Source: CAVQOB01 sp963714325
GTDB lineage: Bacteria > Pseudomonadota > Alphaproteobacteria > Rhizobiales > Hyphomicrobiaceae
NCBI GenBank assembly: GCA_963714325.1
Contig: CAVQOB010000008.1
Coordinates: 1 to 64,000 of the forward strand
Length of the DNA: 64,000 nt
Direction: 5' to 3'
This document shows positions 1-8,107 of this stretch, piece by piece. The position numbers were made by a program, and so were the translations under genes. The first letter of the stretch is position 1; each line of letters starts with the position of its first letter. The notes under the pieces are model-generated. The model ran no database searches. It saw nothing but the letters and a program-made list of their open reading frames with translations, and was not told the DNA's origin.

Positions 1-342
1 TTCATCACTCTATATATACGCGACATCGTCAACCGGACCGAGATCGCGACAATCTACATCGGATACCGCCGCGCGCAATCAAAGACCTGCCGTCCTCACG
101 CGGAGAGGCCGAGGCCGCGCCCGCAGCTCAGGCAGCAGACGCTGTTGCGCGAAAGTGCCGACCACTTCGGCTTGGGACCTTTGCACGCGAGTATGAAAAG
201 CCGGCCAACGGGCAATCCCCGGCCCTGAATCCTTCTGCGGCAGGACCGGCGTCAAAACCGATCGTCACTCTAAACGGTCGTTCAAATCTCGACATGTCAA
301 TCCGCCGAACGGACCCGGCAACCAATCCTGCAATCGGCTACT

Positions 343-390
343 TTGAAAATAAAAAAAACCGGCCGCCGCGATCTGCGGCGAACCGGCTTT
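343..390 (-). terminator. Intrinsic terminator of the histone-like gene
   Basis: Read on the minus strand, the arms AACCGGC and GCCGGTT, extended by GCCGC/GCGGC, form a G+C-rich hairpin (359–387). It is followed at once by a run of eight T. It lies about 50 nt past the stop of the Lys-rich gene at 438–584 and points the same way, so that gene is its obvious client. No plus-strand T run is present. Confidence 0.85.
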
Positions 391-437
391 GAAACACGTC
401 GCAGGTTTTGCCCAAAAACCTGCAGCGTAGATTTGCC

Positions 438-584
438 TTAGCGTGCTTTCCGCTTCGCTTTGGTCTTTGTCTTGCGGCGTGCGCTGCCTGCGCGCTTGAC
501 GCTGGCGACAGCCTTGACCTTCGCCTTAACGCGGCGCTTTGCGGGTTTTGCTTTTGCTTTCGTTGCTTTCGCGATCTTTGCCAT
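438..584 (-). CDS. Histone H1-like Lys/Ala/Arg-rich small basic protein
   Basis: This 48-residue protein is almost entirely Lys, Ala and Arg with a few Thr, Val and Ser. The repeated KAK, AKA and KTKTKAKRKA-type patterns resemble histone H1 C-terminal tails and bacterial HU-tail or AlgP-like proteins. No folded domain is visible. An upstream in-frame start exists at 635, but 584 is preferred because it follows AAGAAGGACAACATCAC, a good Shine-Dalgarno at correct spacing, and because the basic repeat starts there. A strong terminator follows, so it looks like a monocistronic, probably well expressed gene. A nucleoid or RNA compaction role is inferred only from composition. Confidence 0.65.
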   Translation of the reverse strand: MAKIAKATKAKAKPAKRRVKAKVKAVASVKRAGSARRKTKTKAKRKAR

Positions 585-1122
585 GTGATGTTGTCCTTCT
601 TGGTGCCAGGATTGGTAAGGTTTCATGCGAATCACGCAAAACTAGTCCTCAGAAGATGCTCGTACGTCAGTTAATGCGCGGTAAATATACAATATTCTCA
701 GTTACTCTGTCACCGGTCAAACATTCAATTTCGACGACCAATGACAGAATCTGATCATCCGAGTTATTCAAGACACACTCCGCAGCATCGCAACGCGTCG
801 AATGAGCCGGCACAAGGAATACCGTCGGCAAATGTGGAGTCCATACAATTCGAATTCGCTGCAGTGTAAACTGAAAATTCGAAAACCAAAATCGAAGCAA
901 TCTTATAGATTAAGCACTGCGGACGCATCGGCAGTCCGCGGTTAAGGCAACAATCAGGTTATCGGCGCGAGGTCGCAATTCTGATCAATAGACGACTGTC
1001 AAACTCAATGGCCGGTCATTCCGCAGCTGAGCGCGCCGCTGACGCCCATCTCGAGCCGGATCATGCGGCAATGAGCGTCGGCTATGTCGATCCGCACATA
1101 ACCGCCAGCCTCAAAAACACTT
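585..1122. other. Gene-poor, relatively AT-rich stretch
   Basis: About 540 bases lie between the histone-like gene and the terminator of the GNAT gene. The part from about 640 to 950 is clearly richer in A+T than the rest of the window. A 77-codon minus-strand frame (667–900, TTG start) spans it, but it has no recognisable domain and no clear ribosome binding site, so I do not call it a gene. The promoter of the histone-like gene should lie just above 584. Confidence 0.5.
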
Positions 1123-1156
1123 CGGCCCGGGTTGAATATTCGCTCAACCCGGGCCG
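1111..1156 (-). terminator. Intrinsic terminator of the GNAT gene
   Basis: A perfect 13-bp inverted repeat (CGGCCCGGGTTGA at 1123–1135 and TCAACCCGGGCCG at 1144–1156) encloses an 8-nt loop. On the minus strand it is followed by AAGTG and a run of five T. It lies 60 nt past the stop of the acetyltransferase gene ending at 1216, in the same orientation. Confidence 0.8.
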
Positions 1157-1215
1157 CCAGCAATATTGCAATAGTCACGAAATTTGACCGGTAACCCGAT
1201 CCGGAATGAGCGACC

Positions 1216-1791
1216 TCAAGCCGCCCGCACCATCTTCTTCTGCAGGTCGAACACCGCCATCAAGAACCCGACCCGGTCTTCAACAGCCTCTGCGACGATA
1301 GAGAAGTAGTTGGGACCATCCGGGACGATCTCGCCAATCACCTCGCCGTATTCGAACCGCAGGTCCGCCTCATGCTTCCGCGCAATGGCTTGCATCTTCG
1401 AGTTTTCGGCAAGGCAGCTCATGTAGAGACGCTGAATGCCACGGTTACGAGCAGCGCGAATGACCCGTCCCATCAACTCGGAGCCAATTCCTTGGTCTTG
1501 AAATCCGCGTTCCACCGAGAACGCGGCCTCAGCTTCCGTACCCCAGTTATCACCCAACTTGCGCAACTCTGCCGCCGCCCGCACCTCGCCGTCGACAATA
1601 TAGCCGAACACGATGCTACCCATGTCGTGCATCCGGCCGGAATAGTCAGTGATAAAGGCATCCGACACGCCATGCGCAAAACGCATCCGCCGGCTGTCCT
1701 TATCCAACCGCAACAGATGCTGCCCGAACCGATCGGTCTCCTGTGGCCAGAGCTTGCGGATCGTACCATCCGACAATTTGTGTTCTGTCAT
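1216..1791 (-). CDS. GNAT family N-acetyltransferase
   Basis: A 191-residue protein with a GNAT fold. The acetyl-CoA-binding motif A is seen as RGFQDQGIGSELMGRVI in the middle of the protein, preceded by the typical beta-strand segment ending in EAAFSVE and followed by RLYMSCLAENSKM. The open frame extends to 1929, but the start at 1791 follows TTGGAGGGCAAAGCCC, a strong Shine-Dalgarno, and the extra N-terminus has no family resemblance. It transfers acetyl from acetyl-CoA to an unknown amine, protein or small molecule. It stands alone, with its own terminator downstream and the divergent zapE beyond. The substrate cannot be read from sequence. Confidence 0.85.
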   Translation of the reverse strand: MTEHKLSDGTIRKLWPQETDRFGQHLLRLDKDSRRMRFAHGVSDAFITDYSGRMHDMGSIVFGYIVDGEVRAAAELRKLGDNWGTEAEAAFSVERGFQDQGIGSELMGRVIRAARNRGIQRLYMSCLAENSKMQAIARKHEADLRFEYGEVIGEIVPDGPNYFSIVAEAVEDRVGFLMAVFDLQKKMVRAA

Positions 1792-2090
1792 GGGCTTTGC
1801 CCTCCAAGATCTGCATCCATCAGCCAATACGGCCAACGGCGCACCGAACTCAGGAATATAGCGCATTTGCTGCATTGCACAATGGCGTCGAATGATCGCA
1901 GCAAAGTTCATAAAGTTGAAATAAAACATGCATTTAATCAGAGATCTACGTGCCTAGAAAACGCCCAAATTGACATTGGCGTCTGATGGTTGGCGATTTT
2001 TTGAGCACTTGCAGCAATTAAACCAGCGCCTATCCATAAAATGGCACAGCGCACTTGACCCCCACAATCCGACCCTGTAGCCGGGCGCAC

Positions 2091-3227
2091 ATGTCGAAAT
2101 CCTCGATACGATCTTTGAAGTCGCGCGTTGCCGCAGGCGAGTTGCAGCCCGACCCAGCCCAACACGCGGTGGCGACCCGCCTGGAGCAGCTTGCCACCGA
2201 GCTGGCTCAGTGGCGCCCCGCACGCGCTTGGTCATTGGGCCGCTTACCCTTCTCGTCGTCGAGCGCTCAAGCCCCGCAAGGCCTCTATATTCACGGCAAG
2301 GTCGGACGCGGTAAGACGATGCTGATGGACCAATTCTTCGAATCCATCATTCTGCAGCGCAAACGTCGCGTCCACTTCCACGAGTTCATGGCCGAGGTCC
2401 ACGAGCGCATCGCCGAAGCCAGGAAATCCGCTGCTGGCGACCCGCTCCCGAAAGTCGCCGCCGCCATTGCCAAATCCACGTCGCTGCTCTGCTTCGACGA
2501 GTTCCACGTCACCGACATCGCCGACGCCATGATTCTCGGCCGCCTGCTGAAGGGCCTTTTCGAGCACCCGGTCGTCATCGTCGCGACATCCAACGTTGCC
2601 CCCGACGCCCTTTACTGGAATGGCCTCAACCGCGCATTATTCCTGCCTTCGATCGCCCTGATCGAGAAACACATGGATGTACTGGAACTCGCCGCCGCGA
2701 AAGACTTTCGCCTTGAAAAGCTCGCCGGCCAGCAACTCTATTTTTCGCCGATCGACGCCGCCGCGACGAATGCCCTCCGCACCGTCTTCCACCGCTTGAC
2801 AAGGGCAACCCATGGCACGCCGATGACACTCGACGTGAAGGGTCGCCAGCTTCATATCGCCGAAACCGCCGCCGGCGTCGCCTATGTCACCTTCGCTGAT
2901 CTGTGCGAGAGGCCACTCGGCCCCCTCGACTACCTCCACATCGCCCACGCCTTCCACACCGTCATCATCGAGGGCATCCCGAAGCTGTCGCCACAACGCC
3001 GCAACGAAGCACGCCGGCTCACCATGCTGATCGACACTCTCTATGACCAGCGCGTGTCCCTAATCGTCTCCGCCGATGCCGAACCGCACGAACTCTATCC
3101 CGAAGGCGACGCAGCCTTCCTATTCGAGCGAACGGCCTCTCGCCTGATTGAAATGCGCTCGGAAAGCTACCTACTGACCCGCTCCGATCGCCTCGCGCTC
3201 CAGGCTGCAAGCGAAGCCTGCTTCTGA
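2091..3227 (+). CDS. zapE: Cell division ATPase ZapE (AFG1-like)
   Basis: A 378-residue AFG1/ZapE family AAA-type ATPase. The Walker A GKVGRGKT lies at residues 69–76, preceded by GLYIHG, and the Walker B LLCFDE at 132–137 is followed by FHVTDIADAM, all hallmarks of the family. In other bacteria ZapE acts at the Z-ring late in division; the mitochondrial homologue AFG1/LACE1 helps protein quality control. ATG 2091 starts MSKSSIRSL; a longer frame back to 2055 adds only an atypical leader. zapE directly upstream of mdh and the suc genes is common in Rhizobiales. Here a flavin monooxygenase gene on the opposite strand separates zapE from mdh. Confidence 0.92.
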   Translation: MSKSSIRSLKSRVAAGELQPDPAQHAVATRLEQLATELAQWRPARAWSLGRLPFSSSSAQAPQGLYIHGKVGRGKTMLMDQFFESIILQRKRRVHFHEFMAEVHERIAEARKSAAGDPLPKVAAAIAKSTSLLCFDEFHVTDIADAMILGRLLKGLFEHPVVIVATSNVAPDALYWNGLNRALFLPSIALIEKHMDVLELAAAKDFRLEKLAGQQLYFSPIDAAATNALRTVFHRLTRATHGTPMTLDVKGRQLHIAETAAGVAYVTFADLCERPLGPLDYLHIAHAFHTVIIEGIPKLSPQRRNEARRLTMLIDTLYDQRVSLIVSADAEPHELYPEGDAAFLFERTASRLIEMRSESYLLTRSDRLALQAASEACF

Positions 3228-3242
3228 TCGGCCTGACAGCAG

Positions 3243-4655
3243 TTATTCCGCTGCAATAGCCGGCTTGGTCGCAACCGCAACTGCTGGCGCAGGCGCCAAT
3301 GACAATTTTCGCGCCTTGCGGAATTTTCGCGCCTCGCGCTTCAAAATCCGCGCATAGTCATAATAATTGGTCTCGAGAATATGCCGCGCGGTCTTGACAA
3401 AGTTGCCGCGCGGCAACCCCTTTCCTCGCACCTGGATCTCGTCACGGAACCGCCGCGCCTCGTCCGGTGCCAGCGCATCCGCCACGATCGCATTGGCGAT
3501 CAATTGGCCTTGATAGTCGGCGAGCCGCCAGATCGATCCATTCGCCTGCACGAAGCCCGCAAAATACAACCCATGCTGCTCTGGATGCACCACATTCAGG
3601 AACAGGCGTGACTGCCCCTTGTCATCCAGCACCAAACCAGGCTCCAGGAACGGTATCGTCGGCTCGAATCCCGTCGCAAAAACCGCCAGATCAACCGCCT
3701 CGCGCGATCCATCGGCAAAAACCACATCCGCGCCATCAAACCGCGCAATCTCACCCTTGACAGTGATCCGCCCGTGCGCCGCCAACCGCGGGATCTCATC
3801 GCTCATCGTTGGATGCGCCGCGTCTATCGAATGTTCCGGCGCCGGCAATCCGTACCGCGCCGGCGGACCCTGCAGCACCCACAGGCTCGCCTGCATCACC
3901 CAGCGCTTGATCAATCGCGGTTGCGGAATCCACTCGATCCACGACACGATATCGTGCGTCGGAAATCCAAGCAGAAATTTCGGCACGAACCATGTGCCGC
4001 GCCGCATACTGACCACGACCTTCTGCCCACTGTGCGCGGCATCGCGGATGATATCGCAACCCGAATTACCAACGCCGACCACCATCACCCGCTTGTCGCG
4101 CAGCTGCTTCGGCGATCGGTAGTCCCGTGAATGTATGATTTGCCCCGCGAACACTCCGGGGTAGGTTGGCATCCGCGGCTCATTGTGGTGGCCGTTGGCA
4201 ACAACAACGCCCTTGTAGACCCGCGCCGCGGACTCACCAGCCACCTGCACCTCGAACGCCCCATCGCGCCGCTGCGTCACGCGCTCAACCCGCACATTGT
4301 ATTGAATATGCGGCGTCACGCCGAAATGCGCGGCATAGTCGTGGAAATATTGCAGCACCACCGCGTGGCTCGGATACTCCGGAAAGCCTTCCTCGGGCCA
4401 CTTGAAGTCATCAAAATCCGTCGACGACTTGGCCGAGACCAGATGCGTCGTCTCATAGACGATCCCGCTCTCGGTATTGATGTTCCACAACCCGCCAAGG
4501 TCTTTCGCCTTCTCAAGCACGTCGAACGCAATACCGCGCTGCACGAACGTCTTGGCAACCGCCAACCCCGACGAACCCGCCCCGATAATACAAAAGATAT
4601 CCCGAGTATCGCGCGTCATAGCCCGCATCGTCCCCTGCATGATCCCCAACATCAT
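3243..4655 (-). CDS. Flavin-containing monooxygenase (FMO/BVMO-like)
   Basis: A flavoprotein of about 460 residues. The FAD Rossmann motif GAGSSG is close to the N-terminus (residues 25–30 of the longest frame), a second nucleotide motif GVGNSG for NADPH lies near residue 195, and the FMO signature FAGQIIHSRDY lies between them. ATG-like motif residues (VFATGFEPTIPF) follow. The family inserts one oxygen atom from O2 into soft nucleophiles or ketones, using NADPH. Several in-frame ATGs cluster at 4655–4619; the start is uncertain by about 12 residues. The gene ends 15 nt from zapE (convergent) and diverges from mdh. The Lys/Arg-rich C-terminal tail with an Ala/Pro stretch is unusual but carries no domain. 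Confidence 0.88.
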   Translation of the reverse strand: MMLGIMQGTMRAMTRDTRDIFCIIGAGSSGLAVAKTFVQRGIAFDVLEKAKDLGGLWNINTESGIVYETTHLVSAKSSTDFDDFKWPEEGFPEYPSHAVVLQYFHDYAAHFGVTPHIQYNVRVERVTQRRDGAFEVQVAGESAARVYKGVVVANGHHNEPRMPTYPGVFAGQIIHSRDYRSPKQLRDKRVMVVGVGNSGCDIIRDAAHSGQKVVVSMRRGTWFVPKFLLGFPTHDIVSWIEWIPQPRLIKRWVMQASLWVLQGPPARYGLPAPEHSIDAAHPTMSDEIPRLAAHGRITVKGEIARFDGADVVFADGSREAVDLAVFATGFEPTIPFLEPGLVLDDKGQSRLFLNVVHPEQHGLYFAGFVQANGSIWRLADYQGQLIANAIVADALAPDEARRFRDEIQVRGKGLPRGNFVKTARHILETNYYDYARILKREARKFRKARKLSLAPAPAVAVATKPAIAAE

Positions 4656-4922
4656 TCGATGAGTTTACGTCGCAATAGCAGGACCTTACCGCGAACTGCA
4701 GCCTTCGCCGGAAACGTGGTGAACATCCGTTCGACCTATCACGACGAGCAACCCGAGCCAACCCCGCGACATTCGCACTTCCTCCCGCCACCGAGCCTTG
4801 AACCAGCCCTGGTTTCACGCTACCAACCGGCAGAATTTCGCAACGGCCACCCGACAAGACATCAACACGAAGTCGAATGGCCCAAGCAATCGCATCAACC
4901 AGCTTCAACAATGGAGAACTCC

Positions 4923-5885
4923 ATGGCGCGCACCAAGATCGCCCTGATCGGCTCAGGCATGATCGGCGGCACTTTGGCACACCTTATCGGCCTGAAAGAA
5001 CTGGGCGACGTCGTCATGTTCGATATCGCCGAAGGCACCGCCAAGGGTAAGGGCCTCGATATCGCCCAATCCGCGGCCGTCGACGGCTTCGACGCCGCCT
5101 ACAAAGGCACCAACGCCTACGCAGACATCGAAGGTGCCGACGTCTGCATCGTCACCGCCGGCGTCCCACGCAAACCCGGCATGAGCCGCGACGACCTCCT
5201 CGGGATCAATTTGAAGGTCATGGAGCAGGTCGGCGCCGGCATCAAAAAATACGCGCCGAAAGCCTTCGTCATCTGCATCACCAACCCGCTCGACGCCATG
5301 GTCTGGGCGCTGCAGAAGTTCTCTGGCCACCCCGCCAACATGGTCGTCGGCATGGCCGGCGTGCTGGATTCCTCGCGTTTCGCCATGTTCCTGGCCGAAG
5401 CCACCAAGGTGTCCATCGAAGACGTGCGCGCCATGACCCTCGGCGGCCACGGCGACGACATGGTGCCGATGACCCGCTATTCGACCATCGGCGGCGTCCC
5501 ACTCCCCGATTGCGTCAAGCTCGGCATGCTGTCGCAGGCGAGCCTTGACGCCATCATCGAACGCACCCGCAAGGGCGGCGGCGAGATCGTCGGCCTGCTC
5601 GGCAACGGCTCCGCCTTCTATGCACCCGCTGCATCCGCTGTCGCCATGGCAGAGAGCTACCTCCGCGACAAGCGCCGCGTCCTCCCCTGCGCCGCTCACC
5701 TCAAGGGCGAGTTCGGCGTCAAGGACATGTACGTCGGCGTCCCCGTTGTGATCGGCGCCAAGGGTGTCGAGAAAATCATTGAGATCGAGATGAACGCCAC
5801 CGAGCGCCAGATGTTCATGAAATCCGTCGAGTCCGTGAAGGGCCTCTGCGACGCCTGCAAAAAGATCGCACCCGCCCTGGCGTAA
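4923..5885 (+). CDS. mdh: Malate dehydrogenase
   Basis: A 320-residue LDH-like malate dehydrogenase, the standard length. The NAD-binding GSGMIGG is at residues 10–16, with Asp34 for NAD selectivity. The substrate arginines R83, R89 and R152 and the catalytic His176 in GGHGD are all present. It oxidises malate to oxaloacetate in the TCA cycle. The open frame runs back to 4131, but ATG 4923 follows GGAGAACTCC, a clear Shine-Dalgarno, and matches the family N-terminus. It heads the block that in related genomes continues directly to sucCDAB–lpd; here ridA, a YbjQ-like gene and two insertion sequences intervene. Confidence 0.97.
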   Translation: MARTKIALIGSGMIGGTLAHLIGLKELGDVVMFDIAEGTAKGKGLDIAQSAAVDGFDAAYKGTNAYADIEGADVCIVTAGVPRKPGMSRDDLLGINLKVMEQVGAGIKKYAPKAFVICITNPLDAMVWALQKFSGHPANMVVGMAGVLDSSRFAMFLAEATKVSIEDVRAMTLGGHGDDMVPMTRYSTIGGVPLPDCVKLGMLSQASLDAIIERTRKGGGEIVGLLGNGSAFYAPAASAVAMAESYLRDKRRVLPCAAHLKGEFGVKDMYVGVPVVIGAKGVEKIIEIEMNATERQMFMKSVESVKGLCDACKKIAPALA

Positions 5886-5945
5886 ATGTCATCCCGGGGC
5901 TTGCCTGCCCCGGCGAAGGCCGGGGTCCCCGGGATCCATTCTTCC
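5886..5945. repeat. Nested palindromic intergenic repeat
   Basis: Just after the mdh stop, an outer pair TCCCGGGG/CCCCGGGA (5892–5899 and 5927–5934) encloses an inner pair CCCCGGC/GCCGGGG (5908–5914 and 5919–5925). The start GTCATCCCGG and the inner CGGCGAAGGCCGG are typical of dispersed intergenic palindromes in Rhizobiales. It could stabilise or terminate the mdh transcript, but no T run follows. Confidence 0.7.
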
Positions 5946-6020
5946 ACGGGTTCCACTGCTCGGAGCATGATGGATCGCAGCAGCAAGCGCCGACCCAATT
6001 TTTCCTGGAGCCATCGTCAA

Positions 6021-6404
6021 ATGACCAAAACGCCCATCGAATCCAAAACCGCGAAAGCCATCGGTCCCTACTCCCTCGGCATCGACACCGGCGACTATGT
6101 CTTCCTCTCCGGCCAGATCCCCCTCGATGGCGCAACCGGCAAGCTCGTCGACGGCGGCATCGAAGCACAAACCGAACAAGTCTTCAAAAACATCAAGGCA
6201 CTGCTGGACTCAGCCGGCCTCTCCTACGCCAACGTCGTCAAGGCCACCGTCTTCATGCTCGACCTGAAAGACTTCGCCGCCATGAACGCGATCTACGAGA
6301 AACACGTCACGAAGCCCTACCCCGCCCGCTCCACCATCCAGGTCGCAGGCCTGCCCATGGGCGCCCGCGTCGAGATCGAATTCCTGGCCAAGCGCAACGC
6401 ATAA
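6021..6404 (+). CDS. ridA: RidA family enamine/imine deaminase
   Basis: A 127-residue protein with the full RidA (YjgF/UK114) pattern: AIGPYS near the N-terminus, LFLSGQIPLD-like strand, EAQTEQVFKNI helix, and the conserved arginine region PARSTIQVAGLPMGARVEIE at the C-terminus. RidA hydrolyses 2-aminoacrylate and related enamines released by PLP enzymes. ATG 6021 is chosen because CCTGGAG precedes it and the family N-terminus starts there; the frame upstream runs through the palindromic repeat. It follows mdh in the same orientation. A second, more divergent RidA-like protein lies at 50078–50536. Confidence 0.93.
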   Translation: MTKTPIESKTAKAIGPYSLGIDTGDYVFLSGQIPLDGATGKLVDGGIEAQTEQVFKNIKALLDSAGLSYANVVKATVFMLDLKDFAAMNAIYEKHVTKPYPARSTIQVAGLPMGARVEIEFLAKRNA

Positions 6405-6452
6405 ACATAAGCTCGGGCAGCCAAACCGGATTTCTTCGAAAGGCTGTCTGCC

Positions 6453-7589
6453 ATGACCCTTCTGACCGGCTTGTCCGGCAACGAAATGTATTGCTTGAAT
6501 CTCAAAGGCCTCGCTCCCGGCGAGTTGGTTCTTGGCAACTCCGTCCATTCGCTGGGCTTTATGGGCGGCATCAGCGCCAGCCTGCAGAATGTGTTTGGCG
6601 GCGAAGTCTCACAAATCACCAACATCATCAGTGAAGGCCGCCATGAAGCGCAACAGCGCCTCGAAGCCGAGGCCGTTCGCCATGGCGCCCGCGGCATCAC
6701 CGGCGTAACCAGCGAACTCCGCACGATGCAGGGCTATACTGAGTTTCTCTCCGTTGGCTCCGCTATCCACAGCGCCGAGAGCCCGCGCGACGATCGCGAG
6801 CGATTGAAATTCTCAAGTTCCTGCAACGGCCAGGATCTCTATTGCATGCTCGACGCCGGCTACACGCCCATCCGAATGGTCATGGGCAACATCGCCTATT
6901 CGGTCGGCATCGCTGGCGGCATTCTCGGCACACTCAAGAGCCTTGGGCGCGGCGAGATCAAGGAGTTCAGCGACATCTTCAACAAGACGCGGCACCTCGC
7001 TTTGCAGCGCATCGCCGACGAAGCGAAAGTGGTCGGCGCCAATGCTGTGGTCGGCATCGAGACCAGCATTGTCCCCTTCAAGGGCGTCCATGAAATGTTG
7101 ATGCTTGGCACGGCTGCAAGCCATCCAGCCCTGCCGACCTCCGCATCCGCCCAACCCATCACCAGCGACCTGACCAGTGAAGAAATGTGGAACATGGCGT
7201 CACTTGGCTACATGCCGCTGCAGCTGGTGCTCAGCACATCAGTCTATTCATTAGGATTGATCGGCGGCCTCACCGCCATGTTCAAGGGCTTGGGTCGCGG
7301 CGAAATCAGCGAGCTCACATCATTGATCTACGAGGCCCGCGAACACTCTATCGGCTCGCTCCGAAAAGAAGCGGAAGCGATTGGCGCCGACGATGTCATC
7401 GGTCTGAAAACGCACATCCACGAAATGGGCGGCCTGATCGAATTCATGGCCATCGGCACTGCCGTCAAAAAACTGCACGGTTGCAAGCCGGCGACTGCGA
7501 GCCTGCCAGCCCAGGCGATCATCCGCGACCGCGACACCTGGATCACCAGCAGCGACGCGTTCGCGGTCATTGGGAACGCGGATCACTGA
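6453..7589 (+). CDS. Three tandem YbjQ-like (DUF74) domains
   Basis: A 378-residue protein made of three copies of a YbjQ-like (heavy-metal-binding, UPF0145) domain, at about residues 1–110, 118–230 and 240–345. Each copy has the pattern hxPhxhVhGNxhxSxGhxGGhxxxhxxhxxGEhxxhxxhhxxxRxxAxxRhxxEAxxxGAxxVxGhxT, for example ELVLGNSVHS / RMVMGNIAYS / QLVLSTSVYS and GGEVSQITNI / RGEIKEFSDI / RGEISELTSL. Single YbjQ domains of about 105 residues form ring oligomers of unknown function. A three-domain chain would make a pseudo-oligomer. It follows ridA by 48 nt and may share its transcript. No signal peptide or membrane segment is visible. The heavy-metal label comes only from family naming. Confidence 0.8.
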   Translation: MTLLTGLSGNEMYCLNLKGLAPGELVLGNSVHSLGFMGGISASLQNVFGGEVSQITNIISEGRHEAQQRLEAEAVRHGARGITGVTSELRTMQGYTEFLSVGSAIHSAESPRDDRERLKFSSSCNGQDLYCMLDAGYTPIRMVMGNIAYSVGIAGGILGTLKSLGRGEIKEFSDIFNKTRHLALQRIADEAKVVGANAVVGIETSIVPFKGVHEMLMLGTAASHPALPTSASAQPITSDLTSEEMWNMASLGYMPLQLVLSTSVYSLGLIGGLTAMFKGLGRGEISELTSLIYEAREHSIGSLRKEAEAIGADDVIGLKTHIHEMGGLIEFMAIGTAVKKLHGCKPATASLPAQAIIRDRDTWITSSDAFAVIGNADH

Positions 7590-7731
7590 GGTTACACCTG
7601 ACGACAACCGCAACACGTCCAATCCAACGCCACTGAAACCTGCAGCATCTGGAATCGTAACTGATCCAAACGACCGCCCAAACGGCCCTATCGAGAGCCG
7701 CATGGCATCGACCGCAAGACATGGAGTACTC

Positions 7732-8100
7732 GTGACCAACATTCAACGCAGCATTTATGCCTTGCCAATCGTCATGCTGCTGTCAGCACTGCACGTCCAA
7801 GCCCAAGAAGACCCGACGTCCTGGCCGCTCCTGAAAGATCCGTTCCCCTCCACTGGCGGCGGCGGCATCATGATCCACGACTACAAGCCCGTCGTGTCAG
7901 GCGACAAGTGCCGCACACCCTTCCGCGCCATCACCCCTGACGGCACCACCTACGCCAATTCAGTCGAATTCGACGCCCTGCCGACCGCCGGCGGCATTCT
8001 CTGCAACAACGGCAAGTGGCGCTCCAATGACGGCTCCGCCACCGGCACCACGCCCTTCCGCGTCTTCATCAAAGACGGCATCTCCCGTGGTTCACCTTGA
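7732..8100 (+). CDS. Small secreted hypothetical protein
   Basis: A 122-residue protein starting at GTG 7732, after GGAGTACTC. The first 25 residues form a clear Sec signal peptide (SIYALPIVMLLSALHVQA, cleaved before QED). The mature part has two cysteines, at GDKCRTPF and GILCNNGKW, which could form a disulfide, plus Gly- and Thr-rich segments. No family is recognised with confidence. The frame is open back to 7570, but that extension would bury the signal peptide. Its stop is only 7 nt from the left end of the IS4-type element, so any original downstream partner has been displaced. Confidence 0.65.
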   Translation: MTNIQRSIYALPIVMLLSALHVQAQEDPTSWPLLKDPFPSTGGGGIMIHDYKPVVSGDKCRTPFRAITPDGTTYANSVEFDALPTAGGILCNNGKWRSNDGSATGTTPFRVFIKDGISRGSP

Positions 8101-8107
8101 GTGCTCC

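Noticed and set aside
128..325. 65-codon minus-strand frame near the window start
   Set aside because: No binding site, no family pattern, and no supporting neighbour.
4131..4922. 264-codon 5' extension of mdh
   Set aside because: It runs antisense through the monooxygenase gene, is Arg/His/Pro-rich noise, and the family start with a good Shine-Dalgarno is at 4923.
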